A stretch of 64,000 nucleotides of DNA from contig NC_015172.1 in assembly GCF_000190635.1 (NCBI RefSeq), forward strand, positions 3,342,740 through 3,406,739, in the 5' to 3' direction. Shown here piece after piece: positions 1 through 7,789 of the stretch. A program made the translations under genes and the position numbers. Position 1 is the stretch's first letter. Each line of letters starts with the position of its first letter. A model generated the notes under the pieces. It saw nothing but the letters and a program-made list of their open reading frames with translations. It made no database searches and was not told the DNA's origin. Origin of the DNA: Syntrophobotulus glycolicus DSM 8271. GTDB taxonomy: Bacteria > Bacillota > Desulfitobacteriia > Desulfitobacteriales > Syntrophobotulaceae.

Positions 1-144
1 TTTGGAAAAAATCTTAAACATTATTAATCGGCATTTATATCATTCTGCTGGATAATCGCTTCTTGTTTTAATTTTAACATATCGTATTTTTATTCTTCCC
101 GAATAATCTTTCATGAAAAGATCAAAGCTAATTTAATCCCTAAC

Positions 145-183
145 GATAAGGACTTTTCTCCAGTGCCGAGAAAAGTCCTTATC
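145..183. terminator. Perfect 16-bp hairpin downstream of the GGDEF gene
   Basis: Two 16-base arms (145-160 and 168-183) are perfect inverted repeats around a 7-base loop. The hairpin lies about 75 bases after the stop of the minus-strand diguanylate cyclase, where a transcript end is expected. Neither side has a clear T-run, so it is a weak intrinsic terminator at best and may instead be an mRNA 3'-end stabiliser. I recognise no gene in bases 1-257; one plus frame is open from the left edge to a stop at 52-54, too short to judge. Confidence 0.5.
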
Positions 184-257
184 ATTCCGTCACCAGGCGT
201 TCCCAGCCCGAATTATTTATTTTGGACCGATACTGTTCAAATCACAAAACGCGGTTC

Positions 258-1334
258 TTATCCAACCCTGAGTACTTTGTTCTTACCTGCAATTTTAGCT
301 TTATACATATTTTTGTCCGCATTGCGGAAGATCTCATCCAAGGTGCTCCCTTGAATATCAGCCACTCCAATACTGACCGTTAAAGGCATTCCATCCTTTA
401 GGAAAGTCTCTTCAACTGTTTTTCTGATACGTTCGGCAATTGTCTCCGCAGCCTGAGCATTAATTTCGGGCAATAAGACAAAAAACTCATCCCCGCCGTA
501 ACGTCCGGCAATATCTATATTACGGACACTGGTCTTTAGGATACCCGCAATCATTTTAATCGCTTTATCCCCTGCCTGATGTCCATATCTGTCATTAATT
601 ATCTTAAAATTATCAATATCGATCATCAGTACGGAACACTGCACTCCTGTTCTAATCGATTTATTTAAATCCTTTTGGATATGATTTCTAACAAAACGCC
701 AATTGTACAGTCCCGTCATTTCATCTGTCAGAGACAGCTTCACAGCTTTTTTGTGAATTCGATTATACTCTTCCGAGTAAACATAAAGCAAATTTGCAAT
801 AAAGAAAAACACCATTTGGAAAAAAATAGCCTTATCCCAATACCCTTGTAACCTGGAGACAGGAAAATAGACCGAATCAGGATACAAACCCTGTATCGTG
901 ATCAAGCTCAAAAGAACAAGAAAATAGCTGATGCTGTACCTGCTTTTTAATTTTCCGTTGAGAAACACAACTGTAATTGCCGCAAATACCATACTTAAAT
1001 ATGGTGTAAATCCTGAAATTCCGCCATTCGCAAACCAAAGAGCCGGCGTAAGAAGAAAATTGTCAAATATGACCATCAGCAATATCGCTAAATACTGCTT
1101 CCCTAAAAACCTGGAAAGCCAAAATACGCTGGTGTGAAAAAAGGCGGCGGCTATTGAAATCATTAAGTTTGGATGATTGGGATAGATCAGCAAAGAAAAA
1201 ATACAAAAATTAATCCATAAAATTACCGCCATCAACAAGCAAAAATTCTGCATTACATTTTTGAAATCCACATCTTTCTCTTTGCCTGTTAAAAAATCCA
1301 TCACTTGACGGTATTTATTCTTTTTCTTCGGCAT
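258..1334 (-). CDS. Membrane-bound diguanylate cyclase (GGDEF)
   Basis: This protein should make the second messenger c-di-GMP from two GTP at the inner face of the membrane. Residues 30-190 contain about six hydrophobic segments with no recognisable sensor motif. The GGDEF domain spans about 198-358 and has an intact active-site GGDEF at 280-284. An RxxD inhibitory I-site (R271-D274) lies exactly five residues upstream, so product feedback inhibition is likely. The 358-residue length is normal for this layout. The ATG at 1334 has an AAGGAG ribosome site. The gene is monocistronic and diverges from the TDT transporter. Its input signal cannot be read from the sequence. Confidence 0.93.
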   Translation of the reverse strand: MPKKKNKYRQVMDFLTGKEKDVDFKNVMQNFCLLMAVILWINFCIFSLLIYPNHPNLMISIAAAFFHTSVFWLSRFLGKQYLAILLMVIFDNFLLTPALWFANGGISGFTPYLSMVFAAITVVFLNGKLKSRYSISYFLVLLSLITIQGLYPDSVYFPVSRLQGYWDKAIFFQMVFFFIANLLYVYSEEYNRIHKKAVKLSLTDEMTGLYNWRFVRNHIQKDLNKSIRTGVQCSVLMIDIDNFKIINDRYGHQAGDKAIKMIAGILKTSVRNIDIAGRYGGDEFFVLLPEINAQAAETIAERIRKTVEETFLKDGMPLTVSIGVADIQGSTLDEIFRNADKNMYKAKIAGKNKVLRVG

Positions 1335-1422
1335 CCACTAAACTCCTTAAAAAAATCCTCATTATTATGACTCGATCATATGAAAACCGTTAAAACAAAA
1401 GATAAACCACGTTTACTTTTCC

Positions 1423-1451
1423 ATGTAATACTATATCTATGTAATACTATA
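1423..1451. repeat. Two direct 13-bp repeats in a divergent promoter region
   Basis: The 13-mer ATGTAATACTATA occurs at 1423-1435 and again at 1439-1451, a 16-bp period, between the divergent diguanylate cyclase and TDT transporter genes. Its placement suits a regulator binding site for either gene, but no regulator is identified. The rest of the 1335-1576 gap is AT-rich. A weak plus-strand promoter (TTTCTC, 17 bp, TATACT) can be read near 1520-1550. Confidence 0.4.
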
Positions 1452-1576
1452 GATGAAGAAATTCAAATATTCAATAATATTCGGCCTCATCTTTTCCACA
1501 AAAATACATATTGTTCATTTCTCCTTTCGTTGATCTGTGTTATACTTTAGTATATTTTTAGACTTGAGGTATGCTT

Positions 1577-2659
1577 ATGCAAGAATTTCATCCGGTTAAG
1601 TATTTTGCACCAGGTTGGTTTGCCGTTATTATGGGCACCGGCGGCCTGGGCAATATTATATTTTTATGGCAGACTACTTTCCCTTTCTGTAGATATCTAG
1701 GCATGGCTTTTGCTTTCTTAGCTGATTCCCTTTATTTTATCGTCCTGCTGCTATGGCTTCTTCGCTGGTTTCTGTACTTCCCCTATGTTACCAGAGACCT
1801 CCGTCACCCTATTCAATCCAATTTTTTTGTCACAATGGCTGTGGCCACAACAATTTTGGGCACAAACCTTCACCTCATATGGAACCCCCATTTTAGCCGG
1901 ACTTCACTTTTCACCATAACTTTCGTTCTTTGGCTGATTTCCATTTTGGGGGTAACTTTTTTTACCTTTTTCACAACCTTTAAAATTATCCGGGATGAGG
2001 CTTCTCCCTTACCGGAGACCATGAATTTTTCCTGGATAATGGCTCCAATCGCGAATATGGCTGTTCTCTTGAACGGCAATCCGGTTCTTGCTTTAACAAT
2101 AGACCTTCGCCCAGCTTGGGCCATGTCTGTTTTCATGACGAATCTCATTCTTCTGGGCATCGGTTTTTTTCTCTTTCTTTTTATCAGCGCCGTGATTTTT
2201 GTCCGCCTTATTCAACATCCTTTACCCCCCTCAGAGACTACTCCTTCCTTCGGTATATTTCTAAGCGCAGTCGGCCTTGCCGTTATCGCCATTTTGGATA
2301 CCGCAAATAATTCTCATCATATGGGCCTGCTCCAGTCAACTGACCTTCTCTTCATCGGTGCCGCCATAATATGGGGATTCGGAGTCTGGATTGTCGGGAT
2401 CATTACGATCATCTGCATCTATCAGATTCGCAGAGGAGGGATCCCTTTCAACTTAGGTTGGTGGGCTTTCATTTTCCCCTTAGCTGCGTATACCATAAGC
2501 AGCCAGAAAATAACAGCCTATTTCTCTTCTCCGCTTACCATCGGCTATACCTTTTTCTTAACCATTCTTCTCCTGAGTCTATGGCTGCTTACCTCCTTTT
2601 ACACCTTAAGAAATGTCCTTTCAGGGAAAATCTTTCTGGGAACACCGATCAACCACTAA
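1577..2659 (+). CDS. TDT-family (TehA/SLAC1-like) membrane transporter
   Basis: This is a hydrophobic protein of about 360 residues with roughly ten membrane segments. The start (HPVKYFAPGWFAVIMGTGGL) matches the tellurite-resistance/dicarboxylate transporter family, which includes TehA, malate carriers and SLAC1 anion channels. Family members move C4-dicarboxylates, sulfite or other anions; the substrate here cannot be told. Two in-frame ATGs occur at 1571 and 1577. The second is preferred because GAGGT lies only one base before the first but about six before the second. It is on the plus strand with crcB 107 bases downstream. No tellurite-resistance partner gene is nearby, so a tellurite role is unsupported. 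Confidence 0.85.
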   Translation: MQEFHPVKYFAPGWFAVIMGTGGLGNIIFLWQTTFPFCRYLGMAFAFLADSLYFIVLLLWLLRWFLYFPYVTRDLRHPIQSNFFVTMAVATTILGTNLHLIWNPHFSRTSLFTITFVLWLISILGVTFFTFFTTFKIIRDEASPLPETMNFSWIMAPIANMAVLLNGNPVLALTIDLRPAWAMSVFMTNLILLGIGFFLFLFISAVIFVRLIQHPLPPSETTPSFGIFLSAVGLAVIAILDTANNSHHMGLLQSTDLLFIGAAIIWGFGVWIVGIITIICIYQIRRGGIPFNLGWWAFIFPLAAYTISSQKITAYFSSPLTIGYTFFLTILLLSLWLLTSFYTLRNVLSGKIFLGTPINH

Positions 2660-2766
2660 CTTCTCGTTCACATTAGTCTAAAAAATCATATTAACATCCT
2701 GCTTGCCTGATTCAATCTTACTTTATTGATTCATTTTTAAAAACCTATCTTAAGGGGGCTGTTTAA

Positions 2767-3141
2767 ATGTATAACTTTTTCGCCATTGCCCTGGGAGGCT
2801 CCTTGGGTGCTTTGACCCGCTTTCAGCTCGGAATTTGGATCACACAGAAATGGAACCATGCTTTTCCGTTACATACCTTCATCATTAACCTTACAGGCTC
2901 TTTTTTCTTAGGCTTTCTTAACCTTTATTTTATGGAAAAAACCAATCTCGACCCTATCTGGAGATTGGCTGTCTGTACAGGTTTTTTAGGAGCTTATACA
3001 ACCTTTTCAACCTTTAGCTACGAAACATTTAATCTGTTTGAAAGCGGTCAGTATTCCACAGCGCTTTTTTATATCCTCGGCAGTGTTTTTCTTTCCATAA
3101 TCGGTGTAATGCTGGGTATCCATCTGGCCCGTCTTCTTTAA
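2767..3141 (+). CDS. crcB: Fluoride channel CrcB/Fluc
   Basis: CrcB (Fluc) proteins are dimeric fluoride-selective channels that let cytoplasmic fluoride escape. The 124-residue length and four membrane helices are typical. The pore signatures are present: GGSLGALTRF at 10-19, the conserved Asn41, and the TTFSTF segment at 78-83 that supplies the phenylalanine box and central sodium site. The AAGGGGG ribosome site lies eight bases before the ATG. Only one copy is seen, so a homodimer is likely. I looked for a fluoride riboswitch in the 107 bases upstream and found no convincing one. It converges with larC. Confidence 0.93.
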   Translation: MYNFFAIALGGSLGALTRFQLGIWITQKWNHAFPLHTFIINLTGSFFLGFLNLYFMEKTNLDPIWRLAVCTGFLGAYTTFSTFSYETFNLFESGQYSTALFYILGSVFLSIIGVMLGIHLARLL

Positions 3142-3204
3142 CCGTCAAGTCTTTTGTTCTATTATAAAGTGCAACGAGTGCCGTCGTAAATCTCATCATC
3201 TTTT

Positions 3205-4380
3205 TTACGGACGGTTCCTGTTTTCTATGATCCTGCAAACCTCCGCTTGTATACTTCCAATAGAAACATGATTTTGCTTTGCCAGCTTTTTGCAATCTTC
3301 ATATTCAGGCTTATATTTAATGACCTTTCCCTGATAGCTGGAAAATTTGACCCTGAGAAGGCCAAAAACAGTATTTATTTCTTCGACATGGCGTTCAAGC
3401 TTTACTTTCTCCACAGGAAATTTACGCAATCCTATCGCCGTCGTCTCCCGAAAAACAATTTCAGTGAGGCTTTCTAAATCTTTTTCCCTGGCAAGAACCG
3501 ACAATTTGACCGCCGGTCGTCCCTTTTTCATGATGATCGGTGTCTTAAAGACATCCAATGCTCCGCAAGAAAAAAGCTCCTCTTCAACGTACGGAAAGTA
3601 TTCCGGATTCATATCATCAATATTGATCTCCAAAATATAGTTTTCTTCAGCTGATTGTTTTCGGCCCCATAAGACTCTAAGTGCATTAGGAATCTCTAGA
3701 ATCCTTTTGCCTAAACCATATCCTGTCTTCTCTATAACAAAATCTATTTTATCTGCAAAGGCATTGACATTTTCCGCTAAGATAACAGCACCCGTTGGCG
3801 TGGTTGTTTCCTTCATCACTTTCCCCGAAGTTACCGGAACCCCTGAAAGCAGCTCCAATACAGCAGGCACCGGCACAGGAAGTATTCCATGGGCACACTC
3901 AACAAAGCCGCCGCCAAGCTCTATTTTGGAGGACAATATTTTATCCGGTTTTAGATAATCCAGACAAACGGCCGCCCCGACAATGTCAATGATAGAGTCT
4001 ATTGCGCCTACCTCGTGAAAATGCACCTCTTCAATGGTGGTTCCGTGAATTTTGGCCTCGCTTTCAGCCAGCCGGGTGAACATAGCCAGACTTAAATCCC
4101 GAACATACTCGGTTAACTTGCTTTTTTTGATGATTTCCCTGATTTCTCCGTAATGGCGCTGCTTGCCCTCGTCTATCTCGCATATGCTCAGGATTTCAAC
4201 CCTGTTTCCGCATATCCCTCCGCGTTCATCTCTCCTGACCAGAAACTGATACTCATTTGCCAGCCCCAGCTTAGCCAATTCCTTCAGCAAATACTCCTCA
4301 GGCACCCCAAGGTCAAGAAGTGCCGCAAGATGCATGTCCCCGCTAATTCCCGCAAAACAATCATAATAAAGTATCCGCAT
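3205..4380 (-). CDS. larC: Nickel-pincer cofactor biosynthesis protein LarC
   Basis: LarC inserts nickel into the pincer nucleotide cofactor used by lactate racemase and related LarA-family racemases, with CTP as co-substrate. The N-terminal signature YYDCFAGISGDM and the 391-residue length match the family. In Lactiplantibacillus LarC is made from two frames by a programmed frameshift; here it is one uninterrupted frame. An AAGGAG site lies about 11 bases before the ATG. LarA, LarB and LarE are not in the window, so they must be elsewhere or the protein serves another route. It is in tandem with the downstream GGDEF/HD-GYP gene's reading direction but separated from that gene's start by its whole length. 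Confidence 0.92.
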   Translation of the reverse strand: MRILYYDCFAGISGDMHLAALLDLGVPEEYLLKELAKLGLANEYQFLVRRDERGGICGNRVEILSICEIDEGKQRHYGEIREIIKKSKLTEYVRDLSLAMFTRLAESEAKIHGTTIEEVHFHEVGAIDSIIDIVGAAVCLDYLKPDKILSSKIELGGGFVECAHGILPVPVPAVLELLSGVPVTSGKVMKETTTPTGAVILAENVNAFADKIDFVIEKTGYGLGKRILEIPNALRVLWGRKQSAEENYILEINIDDMNPEYFPYVEEELFSCGALDVFKTPIIMKKGRPAVKLSVLAREKDLESLTEIVFRETTAIGLRKFPVEKVKLERHVEEINTVFGLLRVKFSSYQGKVIKYKPEYEDCKKLAKQNHVSIGSIQAEVCRIIENRNRP

Positions 4381-4410
4381 CTAAAGAAGCACTCCTTCTT
4401 GATTTCTTCT

Positions 4411-6534
4411 TCACATTATAACACAGGTGGAACTTTCTGTGATTTTTAGCTTTGTCTCCACTATCCTGTTATCCATCATTTCCAAAAATTTTGATACCAG
4501 AAAGGGATCGAATTGGGTCCCGGAATTTTTTGTGATTTCGGTTATCGCCTCATCCTTAGACATTGCTTTGCGGTAAGGCCTGTCATTTGTCATCGCGTCA
4601 TATGTATCAATGATGGATAGAATTCTGCATTCCAGAGGAATCGCCTCCCCTTTGATCCCTAAAGGATATCCTGCTCCATCCCATCTTTCGTGATGCATAA
4701 GGATGTACTTTGAGATACTGTTCAGCTCCGGCAGGGATTGTGCGATTCTATATCCTATTTCACTGTGCCTTTTCATTTCCGTCATTTCTTCTTCTGTCAA
4801 TGCAGCAGGCTTAAAGAGAATATTATCCGATATTCCAACCTTGCCCAGATCATGAAACTGGGCCAATAGGTCCAGATCATTTATTCTATTTTCCGGTACG
4901 CCAAGATACCTCCCTAATTCCATGACCATATTTCTCATCCTGTCGGCATGTCCTTCTGTAATAAAATCCCTGGCCTCCAGGGTCTTCATTAATGCCTTGA
5001 CCGCATTATTTCTGACACTATTAATATGGTTCAGCTTCTCTCGATACATATGATCATCTGCTTCTTTATACAGTTCGTTCGCTTTTTTGTTTCTGTTATT
5101 ACAGACAGCATAGCCCATAGAAATATTTAAGAGCAGCTGAGGATTTTCCCTGTTGTACTCATTTGCCCAATTCATAATTTTTCTGCAGATACTGTTGACA
5201 TATTCTTCCGACTCATTATAAACAAGTACAGCAAACTCATCTCCTCCAATCCGGAATAAATGTTCTCCGGCAGTGGTGGACTGCTTGATGGATTGAGCCG
5301 CGGCAATCAGGATCTTGTCTCCTACTTCATGTCCTAATGTATCGTTAATCAATTTCAGGCCATCAACATCACAGATGATGATTCCATAATGACTAAAAAT
5401 ACCGCTCTCCAGCTTAACCAAATTTTGTTCAAAAGAATTCCTGTTCAGGATACCTGTCAGGGGATCATGCAGGCTGATATAAGCTAATTCACGTTCTTTT
5501 TCTTTGCGTTCTTTGATTTCAGATTGGAGCTCCTTGATCAAAGATTTATCCTGACAAATCATTACCGTGCCGACAGCGTCCCCTGCCTGATCATGAACGA
5601 TGGAAACATGAAGACTGATCGGAATCTTTGTGCCAAAATAAGTCCTTCCGTTGATTTCTTCAATCAAGACCTGTTTGTCCTTTGCCGCCTTCTGCCATAA
5701 ATCATTAAATTTAACCTCAATGATTTGTTCTAATCTACTTCCGGCAAGCTTATTTTTTTCATACCCTAATAATTGACTGCCTCTTTCATTAATTCTTAAA
5801 ATATTGCCCAGAGGATCAGTAATGATTGCTACGTCCGTGATCTTATCAACGATATCCTCCGGGGAAATTAATGCGGAAATATTAAGCATTTTATACTTGA
5901 TACTGGTATACAAAATTGCAAAGATGAGAATCAGGAACATAACATAATCCCAGTAGGATGAATATCGCAAGGTATAATGAAGAACCAGATCATTAAATAA
6001 GGTCAGAAGTAAAGTGATTATGCCGAAAGAAAACAAAATCCTGATTTGTTTTCTTTCTCTGGCCACTTTAGATTTTTGTCGCCATTTCCATATTACGACC
6101 AAACTGATGAGATCAAACATATAGATATAGATGATTTCCAGCCACCAAAAAATTTCCGGAATGACTGTTGCCCTGTTCTCAAAGGTATTAATGAAAATGT
6201 TGTATAAACTTAATAATACTCCCGGCAAAAAAATCATTGATCTTTTGCCGACAGTATTGCCCCACTCTTCTTTATGCCCGATAATCAGTGCCATGCTCAA
6301 AAGCAGTCCGGGATAATTCAGCCAGGTTAACTCTCCAACCCGAACCAGAAAATAATATATTTGGGGCTCACTCACATTCAGCAAAAACAGCTCCACTAAT
6401 GTGCCGCCCGTAAACAATAGGCTCATTCTTACAAATAGAAGGTTGAGCTTGGATTTACTGCCGATAATATACGCGTAAACTCCCATTCCCAGATAGATTA
6501 ATAAAGCCGTATAAATCAATAAAAGTTTAAACAT
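4411..6534 (-). CDS. Membrane PAS-GGDEF-HD-GYP c-di-GMP protein
   Basis: This 707-residue protein combines synthesis and breakdown modules for c-di-GMP. Residues 1-215 form about seven membrane helices of the 7TM histidine-kinase-sensor type. A PAS domain covers about 225-335 and a short coiled linker 335-352. The GGDEF domain is at 353-505 with an intact motif at 430-434, but the usual RxxD I-site is replaced by TAGE, so feedback inhibition is probably lost. The HD-GYP phosphodiesterase domain at 510-690 keeps HD at 561-562 and HHERWDGAGYP at 614-624. The ATG follows a GGGGGGT site. A c-di-GMP-I riboswitch lies upstream, implying that the messenger controls this gene. Net direction of activity cannot be predicted. 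Confidence 0.93.
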   Translation of the reverse strand: MFKLLLIYTALLIYLGMGVYAYIIGSKSKLNLLFVRMSLLFTGGTLVELFLLNVSEPQIYYFLVRVGELTWLNYPGLLLSMALIIGHKEEWGNTVGKRSMIFLPGVLLSLYNIFINTFENRATVIPEIFWWLEIIYIYMFDLISLVVIWKWRQKSKVARERKQIRILFSFGIITLLLTLFNDLVLHYTLRYSSYWDYVMFLILIFAILYTSIKYKMLNISALISPEDIVDKITDVAIITDPLGNILRINERGSQLLGYEKNKLAGSRLEQIIEVKFNDLWQKAAKDKQVLIEEINGRTYFGTKIPISLHVSIVHDQAGDAVGTVMICQDKSLIKELQSEIKERKEKERELAYISLHDPLTGILNRNSFEQNLVKLESGIFSHYGIIICDVDGLKLINDTLGHEVGDKILIAAAQSIKQSTTAGEHLFRIGGDEFAVLVYNESEEYVNSICRKIMNWANEYNRENPQLLLNISMGYAVCNNRNKKANELYKEADDHMYREKLNHINSVRNNAVKALMKTLEARDFITEGHADRMRNMVMELGRYLGVPENRINDLDLLAQFHDLGKVGISDNILFKPAALTEEEMTEMKRHSEIGYRIAQSLPELNSISKYILMHHERWDGAGYPLGIKGEAIPLECRILSIIDTYDAMTNDRPYRKAMSKDEAITEITKNSGTQFDPFLVSKFLEMMDNRIVETKLKITESSTCVIM

Positions 6535-6577
6535 CCTTTATACCCCCCATATTGAACCAAGGGAATACTCTCAAAAT

Positions 6578-6604
6578 AAATAACAGCTCTGCAAGCTGTT
6601 ATTT
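6578..6604 (-). terminator. Hairpin after the c-di-GMP riboswitch (expression platform)
   Basis: Eleven-base perfect arms (6578-6588 and 6594-6604) around a five-base loop are followed on the minus strand by TTTATTTT. The hairpin sits between the aptamer and the start codon at 6534, where a transcription-terminating expression platform is expected. The stem is AU-rich, so termination may be weak. Confidence 0.6.
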
Positions 6605-6607
6605 GCC

Positions 6608-6706
6608 GGCCTTAATAGCGGCCTGGCAGTCATTGATACTCTCATATCTTTAGACCCATAGCTTTGCGTCCCTGCATTTCCACAGGTTTGCCCTTAATAT
6701 TCCAAC
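6608..6706 (-). promoter_or_regulatory. c-di-GMP-I (GEMM-I) riboswitch
   Basis: Read on the minus strand, this leader has the landmark GEMM-I segments in order. GGGCAAACC (6685-6693) is followed by a six-pair stem closed by a GAAA tetraloop, then GGGACGCAAAGC (6661-6672), a TATGG segment of tetraloop-receptor type, and a second stem ending in TGCCAGGCCGC. GEMM-I RNAs bind c-di-GMP. It precedes a gene for a GGDEF/HD-GYP enzyme, which makes direct feedback control by the enzyme's own ligand likely. Whether it is an ON or OFF switch depends on pairing with the downstream hairpin, which I could not fold. Confidence 0.9.
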
Positions 6707-6844
6707 CCTTTTTATTAAAAATTGGCATTCATTATTTTTCAATTTTTATATTTCGACTTATTTTTAATTTTTCCTTCCTTTTTTGTTTTATTTTTCTATT
6801 TTTACTTTATGCCGCTTGCGGGACAATATCCTGTCCCGGAAAAA

Positions 6845-7537
6845 TTACCTTTTCCCGCTAGCGTCCCCTTTTGTCATCAGATAATAAGCGGCAAAACCGG
6901 TCAGCAAGATGAGTCCCAAAAGAGAGGCTATGGTTTGAGCGGGAGCCAGATGCAGCTTATGATAAGCCACCTGGTAGCTTCCGATCAGCCCGAAAAAGAT
7001 AAAAGCGGCGGCAGAAACCAGCTTGATTGTTCTTTCAGGAATTTTTTTGGACATGACCACTCCCACAACTATTCCTATCGCATCCGCAATAAGCATCCCT
7101 GTGGTTGTGCCGATCAGGACTCCAAACGGATTGGCCGGAAATTTAGTTGCCAAAGCAATTGTAGCCAATTGAGTCTTATCTCCCAGCTCCGCAATAAAGA
7201 AAGCTATGGCCACTGTGGCCACGGCTCCAAAACGTGTCTCTCTTTTGTCTTCTCCCTCTAACTTATCCCCGCGAATAGTCCATAAGCCAAAAAGAATAAA
7301 AGACAAGGAAGCAATGGCCTGAACCCAGATATTAATTGCCTCATACCTTGTAATGAAAGTGCCTAAGGCCACTGCCCCGGCATGATTTAAGATCGTTGCA
7401 ATAAAGACTCCGATCAATACTTTTGACGCTTTGTATTTGGTGGCAAAGGCCATCGCCAGAAGCTGCGTTTTATCCCCCATTTCGGCCAGAGTTACCGCTC
7501 CTGCCGATATCAGAGCAGCCAAGATCGTTCCGTTCAT
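6845..7537 (-). CDS. GDT1/TMEM165 (UPF0016) cation exporter, probably Mn2+
   Basis: This 230-residue membrane protein has about six to seven helices arranged as two homologous halves. Each half carries the family motif E-x-G-D-K-T-Q: EMGDKTQ at 19-25 and ELGDKTQ at 117-123. These acidic motifs form the ion path in GDT1/TMEM165 and MneA-type exporters, which move Mn2+ or Ca2+ out of the cytoplasm. The upstream leader is a manganese-sensing riboswitch, which strongly favours manganese efflux. The ATG follows an AAAGGATGG site. A small inverted repeat (6819-6838) lies just past the stop without a T-run. Confidence 0.9.
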   Translation of the reverse strand: MNGTILAALISAGAVTLAEMGDKTQLLAMAFATKYKASKVLIGVFIATILNHAGAVALGTFITRYEAINIWVQAIASLSFILFGLWTIRGDKLEGEDKRETRFGAVATVAIAFFIAELGDKTQLATIALATKFPANPFGVLIGTTTGMLIADAIGIVVGVVMSKKIPERTIKLVSAAAFIFFGLIGSYQVAYHKLHLAPAQTIASLLGLILLTGFAAYYLMTKGDASGKR

Positions 7538-7594
7538 TTTTGTCCATCCTTTCAGTTGTCTTATTGTGTCCCGTTCTTCTTTATTTAAAGGCTG

Positions 7595-7649
7595 AAAAAT
7601 AAAAAAACTTTTAACATAACCCGATTTAACCCGGATTATGTCAAAAGTC
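7595..7649 (-). terminator. Intrinsic terminator of the Mn riboswitch
   Basis: On the minus strand a long stem (arms 7607-7622 and 7633-7649, one or two mismatches) is followed directly by TTTTTTATTTTT. It lies between the manganese aptamer and the exporter gene, so it is the likely expression platform: metal binding should prevent this stem and allow read-through. Confidence 0.85.
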
Positions 7650-7735
7650 TCGTTAACCTTAAAGGTTGCATGGCCAGATGTTTAATCCATCAGTATGTTG
7701 ACCCTGCAGTTCATAACTACTCCCTCTTAACTGCT
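7640..7735 (-). promoter_or_regulatory. yybP-ykoY manganese riboswitch aptamer
   Basis: The minus-strand leader contains the conserved GGGAGTAG (7717-7724), a GCAGGGTC-like segment, an ACCTTTAAGGTT arm and ACGAGACTTTTGAC (7640-7653) that leads into the terminator. This order matches the yybP-ykoY family, which binds Mn2+ at a three-way-junction-like core and commonly controls UPF0016 and TerC genes. The downstream gene is UPF0016, which agrees. Exact helix limits are approximate. Confidence 0.85.
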
Positions 7736-7789
7736 TTATTTTACTATGTTCATGAAAAACATGTCAATAGCATATTCATTGATGCTTTG

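Noticed and set aside
1423..1451. CRISPR-like repeats
   Set aside because: Only two short repeats with a 3-base spacer are present, and no cas genes occur in the window.
2660..2766. Fluoride riboswitch before crcB
   Set aside because: The short leader lacks the conserved crcB-motif segments.
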